The position numbers and the translations under genes were made by a program. A DNA stretch of 32,300 bases from Granulicella rosea. Lineage in GTDB: Bacteria > Acidobacteriota > Terriglobia > Terriglobales > Acidobacteriaceae. The stretch's first letter is position 1, and each line of letters opens with the position of its first letter. Positions 18,101-24,112 of this stretch are shown piece after piece. A model generated the notes under the pieces. It was not told where the DNA came from. It searched no databases and saw only the letters and a list, made by a program, of their open reading frames with translations. Location of the stretch: NCBI RefSeq assembly GCF_900188085.1, contig NZ_FZOU01000019.1, forward strand, positions 1 to 32,300, read 5' to 3'.

Positions 18101-20072
18101 GACAACCTATCCGCTCACCTGCATCCCCCAAACAGTTATTGCCGGAACTGCCGTGAGTTGCTCCGTCTCTCTCCCGTCCGGCGCGACAGGCAGCGTCGCA
18201 TTCTCCGTCGATCAGCAACCCTGGGTGACCAGCTTGATCGATGGCTCCGGTCTGTCCATCGCCACCTCTGGATTCACCGGCGCCACGGTCGGCGCCCATA
18301 CGGTCTCGTTCAGCTATCCTGGCGACGGCGCCAATCCTCCGGCGGTTGGCGACACCACGGTCGGCGTGCTCGCACCGGGTTCGACCCTTACCGGCAGCAA
18401 CATCATTTACCAGTACAGCATTACGAAGCCCGACGGCACGAGCGGCTATGACGCCAACGGCAACATCCTCTCCTACGCGGATAGCGTAAACGGTCAGTGG
18501 CAGATGGGCTACGACAGCCTGAATCGCCTGACGACCGCCAGCGTTGTACCCGCCGTGCGGGGCTACCAGTCGAACTTCTGCTGGGCCTACGACGCCTTCG
18601 GCAACCGCACCTCGCAGATTGCGTCCGACCAGCCGATCCTCAGCGAAGGTCTGAACTGCGTGCCGCACTCGGCAAACTGGAGCGGCAAGGGCACGGTCTA
18701 CAACGGCGCCAACCAGCCTGCCTACGATATCGTCGCCTACCCGGCCAGCCCGCAGCAGTTCATGGCGCAGCCGCTGCAGCTTGACGCCGCCGGCAACGCT
18801 ACCGCTGTCTACGACGAACTGGACAACAATATCGAGACCTCGTTCCTCTACGACGGCGAGGGGCGAGTCTGCGCGGTCGCATCTGCGGCCGGGATGTTTG
18901 GGTATATCTACGACGCAAGCGGCGCACGCGTGGCCAAGGGAACGCTCGCCACCTGGAGCTGCGACCCGACCAGTTCGGGTTATACTTTCACCGAGACGGC
19001 AGGCTATATGCTCGGACCCAACGGCGAGCAGGTGACCGAGACCGACGGCAGCGGAAACGTCGTCCACACCAACGTCTTCGCAAACGGTCAACTGATCGCG
19101 ACCTATGCGAATGACGGGCTGCACTACCATCTTTCGGATTGGCTGGGCACCCAGCGCGTTCAGACGGACGCTTCAGGCAACAGTCAAATGGCCTTTGCCA
19201 GTATGCCCTTCGGCGAAATGCTGCCGACGAATGTTCCTACTCCATCGCTTGGAGTCACAGAACAACACTTTACCGGCAAAGAAAGAGATCAAGAATCAGG
19301 GCTGGACTACTTCGGGGCCAGGCACCTCGTGAGCGGTTTTGGCCGGTGGTTATCACCCGATAGCTTGAACTTGACGGATGACCGCGTACTCAAACCCGCA
19401 AATACTCTAAACAAATATATATATGCAGCTAACAATCCGTTCAAATACATCGATGTTGATGGCAAAGATATCACTGTATTCTATGAAGCGCCATCGGGAA
19501 TTTCTAGCGCGGGTCACATCATGTTTCTAGCAGGAAATCAGTCCACTGGGGGTGCCGCTGCAATGAGTTTTGGACCAGTGCACGATTCAGATTACGGTCT
19601 AACAATCTTGGGTGCCCCAGTTAATAGTACAACCTCTTTCGTCTCTCCGGGGCATACGTTCAGCGCCGACGACATTCGCCAGAACTTCTCTTCGTTGACG
19701 ATTCAAACGAGTCCTGAAGACACTCAAAAAGTGATCGATTTCATTCACAGCCTTGCCACCACGGGTAATCCTTACATGCTCTTCAAGAATAATTGCACCA
19801 CTACCTGCGTTCAAGCACTCAAAATTATCGGCCTTCTCCCTGGCAGTAACAGCACCATTACGCCCAAAGGGTTGTGGAACGATTTATTCAAGAAGCATGC
19901 CGATCCTTATTGGATGAAGACGTACGGGAAGCCGCTAAGCCGTCCGGGCTTCAACTTTGGATCAAAGCCAAACGGCGGATACGACTCTTTTCAGTTGCTG
20001 GAAATACTTAATAAACATTGCACCGATACTTTTAATAGCAGTAACAATACTCTAACAAGCACCTGCAGCTAG
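15120..20072 (+). CDS. Secreted TIG/DUF2341/LamG-Rhs protein with C-terminal toxin candidate
   Basis: Read from ATG 15120 (GGAG seven bases upstream), giving 1650 residues with the signal peptide MIGRIRQLGIMALTVLILCC. An in-frame GTG at 15045 overlaps the preceding stop and is the alternative start. Domain order: TIG; DUF2341 (YSRPITIHHSS ... TIYMWYGYP); LamG-like (IEAWVNLP ... GSVDEVRISSGTRS); two TIG repeats; a second DUF2341 (YERTITIDH ... VIYMWYGIP); a second LamG; an Ig-like spacer; then YD repeats and the Rhs core (SDWLGTQRVQTD ... FTGKERDQESGLDYFGAR). The core ends at about 19463 with IDVDG, where relatives have DPxG. The last 200 residues differ in base composition and carry GHIMFLAGN and NNCTTTCVQAL, which suggest a permuted papain-like (His before Cys) fold. 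A small membrane protein gene follows and may give immunity. Confidence 0.8.
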   Translation: MIGRIRQLGIMALTVLILCCSASPAVAQIANETYISSLSLPSGIPGDSITLTGYFGPTQAIVTLNGAAMPIVSWGNFNVVVTVPIGGTTGDIVVNLGGTLSNGVPFAVDSTARGYSRPITIHHSSVTSSLQDFPLLFAGTYTDLATVANGGKVQNQYGYDIAFTSDQAGRNPLDFEIDAYDPVAGKVAFWIRIPSLSNTADTTIYMWYGYPHVYTSLENKSGVWKSNYLSIYHFGNGAQVGTSDSGMAGYTLYASSPGTVAGTAPGVVGNAAAFGATSAALGNGPVTLYPGNDSPATIEAWVNLPTDMTAPTAPNYLVPPSVQIVSYGHVTADGAMGLWWNGGSPSLLFGLYDYMFGGTLTNDGNWHHVVGVYAGGSVLDPLVDLLYVDGNPINPTEVASGDGNGGYGIYTQSNPLTVGGPSLFTNGYPFIGSVDEVRISSGTRSAAWIQAEYANISNPNSFYMVGAVSKGPVINSVNPNPVLAGAAVRIGGSDFGAAQGASSITLNGVPLSTTSWNNSSIALTVPFGASSGNLVVTVQGVPSNTVSLAITNSPPPVINAINPTPALPGTVISVIGSGFGAVQGTSTIALNGTVLSTYEWTDTLIRLKVPAGATTGSFIVTVQCVNSNAMPLTTASVFTGYERTITIDHTKVPNTDQSSFPVLIAGTYPYLATSANGGKVQNANGYDIVFTSDAAGQDVLDYEIDTYNPVSGAVAFWVRIQNLSHTADTVIYMWYGIPNVTASQENPQGTWRNNYLSVYHLGDGATVGTSDSGYAGYDLSGSAAAISGKIGGAAGFNGSTATYLSHPTLVEVYPSGSMPVTLESWVQLPSNTPNVEFLGYGSDLVVGSRVGLSWNNNSQALLEFNQIGVAGAGSMTVDGAWHHLVGVYGGGPLSATADQLYVDGVLASQGIDVPIAYKGILPDIQINEFKIGGIPTVTSCCALNGSVDEVRISSVTRSADWVATEYANQSSPATFYNMGSEAAGGVSSQPSSSQTTYPLTCIPQTVIAGTAVSCSVSLPSGATGSVAFSVDQQPWVTSLIDGSGLSIATSGFTGATVGAHTVSFSYPGDGANPPAVGDTTVGVLAPGSTLTGSNIIYQYSITKPDGTSGYDANGNILSYADSVNGQWQMGYDSLNRLTTASVVPAVRGYQSNFCWAYDAFGNRTSQIASDQPILSEGLNCVPHSANWSGKGTVYNGANQPAYDIVAYPASPQQFMAQPLQLDAAGNATAVYDELDNNIETSFLYDGEGRVCAVASAAGMFGYIYDASGARVAKGTLATWSCDPTSSGYTFTETAGYMLGPNGEQVTETDGSGNVVHTNVFANGQLIATYANDGLHYHLSDWLGTQRVQTDASGNSQMAFASMPFGEMLPTNVPTPSLGVTEQHFTGKERDQESGLDYFGARHLVSGFGRWLSPDSLNLTDDRVLKPANTLNKYIYAANNPFKYIDVDGKDITVFYEAPSGISSAGHIMFLAGNQSTGGAAAMSFGPVHDSDYGLTILGAPVNSTTSFVSPGHTFSADDIRQNFSSLTIQTSPEDTQKVIDFIHSLATTGNPYMLFKNNCTTTCVQALKIIGLLPGSNSTITPKGLWNDLFKKHADPYWMKTYGKPLSRPGFNFGSKPNGGYDSFQLLEILNKHCTDTFNSSNNTLTSTCS
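18515..19322 (+). repeat. Rhs core segment, copy 1 (in expressed gene)
   Basis: The stretch encoding NRLTTASVVPAVRGYQSNFC to DYFGAR recurs in copy 2 (20452-21265). Shared runs include SNFCWAYDAFGNRTSQ, EGLNCVPHS and LIATYAND. Its last ~48 bases recur a third time at 22502-22549. The repeat marks where the shared core ends and the variable C-termini begin. Confidence 0.85.
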
Positions 20073-20088
20073 GAAATTGAGGTACATC

Positions 20089-20421
20089 ATGCCTGCCAAA
20101 ATCAGTGACTGCAATGAGCATCGCAAGCGAATTCATCGCCATATCTACTGGATCTCGGCGGCAATCGCCAGTGCAACTTTCCTGCTTTGCGCCTATGTTT
20201 CGCTAGTGCCTGGGATGTTTCCTGAAGATCAATTTTTGCTTATATCTCTTGCTGGTATATTTTTGATTACAGCTCTTGGGATCGGCGGATGGGGTCTAAC
20301 GGTCAGAAGACCTCCCATTGCAGTCTGGCCAGCTGGCCCTATTGTAGGTGTACTGCTTCTACTCGAGTTAATACAGTGTGTAAATGGACTTTTTGAAGTT
20401 TCAACAAAAAAATTCCATTAG
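20089..20421 (+). CDS. Small membrane protein, candidate immunity to C-terminus 1
   Basis: Read from ATG 20089 with GAGGT five bases upstream, 16 bases after the toxin-bearing gene; 110 residues. A basic cytoplasmic start (KISDCNEHRKRIHRH) is followed by three hydrophobic stretches: IYWISAAIASATFLLCAYVSL, FLLISLAGIFLITALGIGGWG and VWPAGPIVGVLLLLELI. Its position directly behind a polymorphic C-terminus is the usual place for an immunity gene. A membrane immunity protein would suit a toxin acting at the envelope or entering through the membrane. It has no recognisable family. The region is AT-richer than the flanking Rhs cores and appears to travel with C-terminus 1. Confidence 0.55.
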   Translation: MPAKISDCNEHRKRIHRHIYWISAAIASATFLLCAYVSLVPGMFPEDQFLLISLAGIFLITALGIGGWGLTVRRPPIAVWPAGPIVGVLLLLELIQCVNGLFEVSTKKFH

Positions 20422-22060
20422 TTTAGGATACCAGTCGCCAGTGCGGTTGGGCCTGAATCGTCTGAGGACGGCGAGCGTCACTCCCGCCGTGCGGAGCTAC
20501 CAGTCGAACTTCTGCTGGGCCTACGATGCCTTCGGCAACCGGACATCGCAGATCGCATCCGACCAACCCGTTACGAGTGAGGGGCTGAACTGTGTCCCGC
20601 ACTCATCTACATGGAGCGGTAAGGGAACGGTCTACAATAGCGCAAATCAGGCTAGCACCGATATCGTTGCATATCCAACGATAACGCCGCAATACACCGG
20701 GCAGTCTATCCAATATGATCTCGCCGGAAACGCCAAATCCACATTCGCGCTGTTGGATGGGAATGCCGAAACCTCATATCTATACGACGCCGAAGGAAGA
20801 GTATGCGCGGTCGCTTCCGCGTCGGGCATGACGCAATACATCTACGATGCTGAAGGCAATCGTGTGGCAAAGGGTACGATCAGCACGTGGAGCTGCGACT
20901 CGACCAGTAACGGCTATACTTTTGCGGAGACGGCAGGATACGTCCTGGGCGAGGGCGGAGAGCAGATAACTGAAATGGACGGAAACGGACAGTGGGTCCA
21001 TACCAATGTCTATGCTGCGGGCCGCTTGATCGCCACCTATGCAAACGATCAACAGGGCGTCCACTTTCATCTCTCCGACTGGCTCGGGAGCCGACGGGTT
21101 CAGACAGACTATCTCGGAAACACTCAGATGGCATTTCAGAGTCTGCCTTATGGGGAGTTCGTGCCAAACAATACCAATCCTGGGCCTGCTCTGGGTGCGA
21201 CGGAGCAGCATTTCACGGGCAAAGAAAGAGACACAGAATCAGGACTCGACTACTTCGGGGCAAGATACTACGGGGCGTCAATGGGTAGGTTCATGAGCCC
21301 CGACACATTTGGGGGTCATCTTGAAGACCCGCAGACGTTGAATCACTACTCCTACGTCGGCAACAATCCGCTCTCTCGCACCGATCCTGATGGACATGAC
21401 TTCTACCAGCAATACGGAACGAGTGACCACTCTGGTTGCACGCAGGTTCAGACTGATCCGCAGAACAGCAAGAGCACTCAATGGGTGCAGGCTGGAGCGG
21501 ACGGTAAGGCCACGATCATCACCAGCGATTCGATCCGCGCTGGCCAGAACACAGCCACGATGACCCAGAACGGTCTTCAGGTGAATGGCGCTCAGGGAAT
21601 TTACTTCGATAACGCGGCAAGCCACACGACCGATGCCAATGGAAACGATGTAAATCACAACACACTGGACGTAGCTGGAAGTGGGCAGTTGGCAGGCTTC
21701 AACTTCCATGTCGATGGCAACTGCGGTGGTACGTGCATGAGTGCTGGCGAATGGTCGGCTCCGGGCATGACTTCCGCCCAAGCGCGGTCGGCACTGAATG
21801 CTAACTCGTTCACGATCCCGTTCGAGGACGCACGCGCTGGCTTCGGCGGCGGCGAACACGGGTTCTCAAACCAGTTCCGGTTCGGAGGTTCGTTCTTCGG
21901 TTGCGCTGTGTCTGCTTGCCCGAATACACCACACATTTCCGTGCCCTACGATCCTGCGAGTGCATACCCCAAATACAGCGTTCCCGCAGCGGGAATGTGG
22001 CATGTTGATGCGCACTCGGGATGGTTCGCTCATGGGCAAGATATCCAGAACACTCACTGA
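20384..22060 (+). CDS. Orphan Rhs core with C-terminus 2 (stored cassette)
   Basis: An intact frame of 558 codons with no signal peptide and no N-terminal shell. Its ATG (20384) lies inside the end of the preceding gene and has no ribosome-binding site. Homology to the expressed Rhs starts at about 20452 (LNRLRTASVTPAVR), continues through SDWLGSRRVQTD and FTGKERDTESGLDYFGAR, and ends at LSRTDPDGHD (about 21395). The last 220 residues are unrelated to the other two C-termini. They contain several cysteines (NCGGTCMS, FFGCAVSACP) and a histidine-rich end (GMWHVDAHSGWFAHGQDI). I do not recognise the domain. The arrangement matches orphan Rhs-CT modules, which become active when recombination places them behind an intact rhs gene. 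Expression from its own position is doubtful. Confidence 0.75.
   Translation: MDFLKFQQKNSISLGYQSPVRLGLNRLRTASVTPAVRSYQSNFCWAYDAFGNRTSQIASDQPVTSEGLNCVPHSSTWSGKGTVYNSANQASTDIVAYPTITPQYTGQSIQYDLAGNAKSTFALLDGNAETSYLYDAEGRVCAVASASGMTQYIYDAEGNRVAKGTISTWSCDSTSNGYTFAETAGYVLGEGGEQITEMDGNGQWVHTNVYAAGRLIATYANDQQGVHFHLSDWLGSRRVQTDYLGNTQMAFQSLPYGEFVPNNTNPGPALGATEQHFTGKERDTESGLDYFGARYYGASMGRFMSPDTFGGHLEDPQTLNHYSYVGNNPLSRTDPDGHDFYQQYGTSDHSGCTQVQTDPQNSKSTQWVQAGADGKATIITSDSIRAGQNTATMTQNGLQVNGAQGIYFDNAASHTTDANGNDVNHNTLDVAGSGQLAGFNFHVDGNCGGTCMSAGEWSAPGMTSAQARSALNANSFTIPFEDARAGFGGGEHGFSNQFRFGGSFFGCAVSACPNTPHISVPYDPASAYPKYSVPAAGMWHVDAHSGWFAHGQDIQNTH
20452..21265 (+). repeat. Rhs core segment, copy 2 (in orphan cassette)
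   Basis: Homologous to 18515-19322 and collinear with it at protein level over about 270 residues. The copy starts only about 30 bases after the immunity candidate's stop, so the cassette edge is sharp. The last part (GGACTCGACTACTTCGGGGC and nine more bases) is identical to the third copy at 22502-22549. Confidence 0.85.
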
Positions 22061-22068
22061 GGCCAGCA

Positions 22069-22422
22069 ATGACAGAGAAAATAATTTTCGTAGGAATCAT
22101 CGTTGCCGGACTCATAGGGTTTGTATTGGCCCTCTGGGCCTGGGTTAGGAGTGAGCAGTCAAAGGAGCTTCCCGCTTGGAGGAGGCTGCTTTTCAGCCTT
22201 GGATTTTTGGCGGTAGCTGGGCAGGTGGTTCTCTTTGCTCTGTCGTGGACTCATATTGGCAGAAATCGTGCTCTCTTCTCAGCGTGGGCGCGCTTCGTTT
22301 ACCCGTCGTTCTTCGTAGCTGCCATACTTGCGCTCACGGGCAAGGGCGCTGCTCGATGGTGGCTCCTCGCTTCGTCGTTCCTCTTGTTCGTACTCTGCTT
22401 CTTCATTATGCTGTCGCCTTAG
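22069..22422 (+). CDS. Small membrane protein, candidate immunity to C-terminus 2
   Basis: A 117-residue protein from ATG 22069, six bases after GAGG and nine after the stop of the orphan cassette. It has three or four hydrophobic segments: IIFVGIIVAGLIGFVLALWAW, LLFSLGFLAVAGQVVLFALSW, YPSFFVAAILALTG and WWLLASSFLLFVLCFFIML. It has no similarity by eye to the first immunity candidate, although both are membrane proteins. The position behind a variable Rhs C-terminus is the only functional clue. An in-frame upstream start at 22021 exists but would overlap the cassette and lacks a ribosome-binding site. Confidence 0.55.
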   Translation: MTEKIIFVGIIVAGLIGFVLALWAWVRSEQSKELPAWRRLLFSLGFLAVAGQVVLFALSWTHIGRNRALFSAWARFVYPSFFVAAILALTGKGAARWWLLASSFLLFVLCFFIMLSP

Positions 22423-22429
22423 ATTTCCC

Positions 22430-23398
22430 ATGCCTACGATGCGACCTGACTTCATCTACGACTGCACTCATCGTTTTGTGCCTTTTGCGTACCTGTTTAC
22501 CGGCAAAGAAAGGGATACCGAATCGGGACTCGACTACTTCGGGGCAAGATACTATTCATCCAATATGGGGCGGTTCTCCAGCCCAGACTCATCTGACGAT
22601 CCGGACCCAATACCGTTCGCCCGACTTGATGAACCACAAACGCTAAATCTTTATGCGTATGGCGTCGGCAACCCAATCACTAACGCAGATGGAGATGGGC
22701 ATTCCGTAACCATCTGTGATAACAACGGTCAGTGCAATAACGTCAGCAATGCAGCATATCAAGCGGCTCAACAAGGGAACAACGGCGGCCTCAATGTCCC
22801 GACTTTGGATCAGGTCGGGAGCAACGGCAATGGGAACGGTCAATTCAACGCGACTGCGATCACAGACTCCAACGGAAACACAGTCGGAACAGCCACCTAT
22901 CACTCTGATGGGGGCGCTGACTACTACGCAAATAGCTCCGGACTGAATCTAGCTGGCAATATTGGTGCAGTCATGAATCGTCCCAGCACGTATGCAGCTT
23001 GGTATGGAGCCTCGGCCCTGGGAGGCGCATTGCTTTATGCAGGGGGAGCCACTGCTGGTGGAGAACTGATCAGTATGGGAAATCCTGTGACTGCGTCAAA
23101 TCTCGCATCCAAGCTGAATTATCTCTTTGGTGCCGCTCAGGGTGCGGACAACGCTGCGAGAACCGGTTCACTTGCTCTCGCTTTGAAGGCTATCGGCCTA
23201 TGGGACAACCCGGAGAACAGAGAATACGTGGCTGAGAAGATCAACGAAGCAGTGAATGATGCTTCGAGTATTGCGAATTCCTCCGACCCGAGGGGCGGAG
23301 TCATTCGAGACGTATTCTTACAGGGGCCTATCGGTTCTCTCAAACTTCAAGTCGTTATGCAGGGAACGAAAGTTATCACGTTTTACACTAAAAATTAA
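22430..23398 (+). CDS. Orphan Rhs stub with C-terminus 3 (stored cassette)
   Basis: An intact frame read from ATG 22430 (MPTMRPDFIYD), about 322 residues, with no signal peptide and no convincing ribosome-binding site. Only about 60 residues of Rhs core remain: FTGKERDTESGLDYFGAR, GRFSSPD and LNLYAYGVGNPITNADGDG. The C-terminus begins at about 22700. It has a low-complexity Asn/Gly linker and then a compact last domain of about 100 residues (LASKLNYLFGAAQGADN ... IRDVFLQGPIGSLKLQVV ... KVITFYTKN). That end resembles the nuclease-type domains ending many CDI/Rhs toxins, but I cannot name the family. It is probably silent until recombined behind a full rhs gene. Confidence 0.7.
   Translation: MPTMRPDFIYDCTHRFVPFAYLFTGKERDTESGLDYFGARYYSSNMGRFSSPDSSDDPDPIPFARLDEPQTLNLYAYGVGNPITNADGDGHSVTICDNNGQCNNVSNAAYQAAQQGNNGGLNVPTLDQVGSNGNGNGQFNATAITDSNGNTVGTATYHSDGGADYYANSSGLNLAGNIGAVMNRPSTYAAWYGASALGGALLYAGGATAGGELISMGNPVTASNLASKLNYLFGAAQGADNAARTGSLALALKAIGLWDNPENREYVAEKINEAVNDASSIANSSDPRGGVIRDVFLQGPIGSLKLQVVMQGTKVITFYTKN
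22502..22549 (+). repeat. Rhs junction block, copy 3
   Basis: This encodes GKERDTESGLDYFGAR and matches 19275-19322 and about 21218-21265. A 29-base run across GGACTCGACTACTTCGGGGC is identical between copies 2 and 3. This is the shortest sequence common to all three cassettes, so it is the likely minimum crossover region for swapping C-termini. Confidence 0.8.
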
Positions 23399-23429
23399 GA
23401 ATCCGAATTCGTAGTCCCTGAGAGGCGAC

Positions 23430-23975
23430 ATGGTAGGTTTTTCTACTGGATCATTTAGGTTTAGAGTTCAGATGTTTTCGAGCAGAAGTGATTTGCTGCG
23501 TACGTTGCCAAAGAACGAGGGTTACGCTTCGTACGAAGCTGACGATGTAACACACCTGTTTTATCTGATCAGTTGCGAGCCAGCTCTGTGCTTTCGGGGA
23601 CCCAAGCTCAACATTGCCCTTTCCGGCCCAGACCACGGGCTCCGACCTGAGTTGCTGAGTGTCCTTGACGAGTCAATGCTTTTCATCGGCTTCGATTACC
23701 GTATAGTAGCCGTTAATCTCCGATCTGGCCAAGTGGCGTTTGACCGCGATCTCACATCTCTTTTCCATTCCTTTGCGAGAGTTCCTGGGAAGTCGCCCAT
23801 CATCCTATTTCTCGAAACTGGGGCCGCAGCAATGAACACGTCTGGAGCGATGCTCTGGGATCGCGGTAATGATCTTCTGACAGATGCTCTGCTAACGGGG
23901 AGTAAACTCCAACTCAGCTTTGCCGATGCTCCTTCCTTATCCGTCGATGCAAATGACGGAAGAGTCTCAGCTTGA
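23430..23975 (+). CDS. Soluble protein, candidate immunity to C-terminus 3
   Basis: A 181-residue protein from ATG 23430, behind GAGAGG, 31 bases after the third cassette. There is no signal peptide and no membrane span. The sequence looks strand-rich (MLFIGFDYRIVAVNLRSGQVAFDRDL, SPIILFLETGAAAMN). A soluble immunity protein suits a toxin acting in the cytoplasm, such as a nuclease, in contrast to the two membrane-type candidates upstream. I recognise no family. It closes the plus-strand cargo; the next gene lies on the opposite strand. Confidence 0.55.
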   Translation: MVGFSTGSFRFRVQMFSSRSDLLRTLPKNEGYASYEADDVTHLFYLISCEPALCFRGPKLNIALSGPDHGLRPELLSVLDESMLFIGFDYRIVAVNLRSGQVAFDRDLTSLFHSFARVPGKSPIILFLETGAAAMNTSGAMLWDRGNDLLTDALLTGSKLQLSFADAPSLSVDANDGRVSA

Positions 23976-24035
23976 CAAATAGTCGGGTGACATTCCATCT
24001 CCTGGGGCCTCTCCATAGGGCAGCCGTCCGCTTCT

Positions 24036-24081
24036 AAGAAGCACGCTGCTTCGCATCGGATTTAGGGTGACACGTCACCCC
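24036..24081 (-). terminator. Double hairpin downstream of relaxase; left member of an inverted pair
   Basis: Two short hairpins lie past the relaxase stop: GGGTGA-CACG-TCACCC at 24065-24080 and GAAGCA-CGC-TGCTTC at 24038-24052. They may end the minus-strand relaxase transcript. TGACACGTCACCCC (24068-24081) and CGCTGCTT (24044-24051) reappear as complements with nearly equal spacing at 30670-30708, at the other end of the mobilization module. Confidence 0.5.
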
Positions 24082-24112
24082 AGAATGGGAGCTGCGAGGA
24101 ACCCGCAGTCTC

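Noticed and set aside
18090..19130. 346-codon open frame on the minus strand
   Set aside because: Antisense to the Rhs core and low in complexity (Val/Gly/Arg/Asp rich). The plus-strand frame has clear YD repeats.
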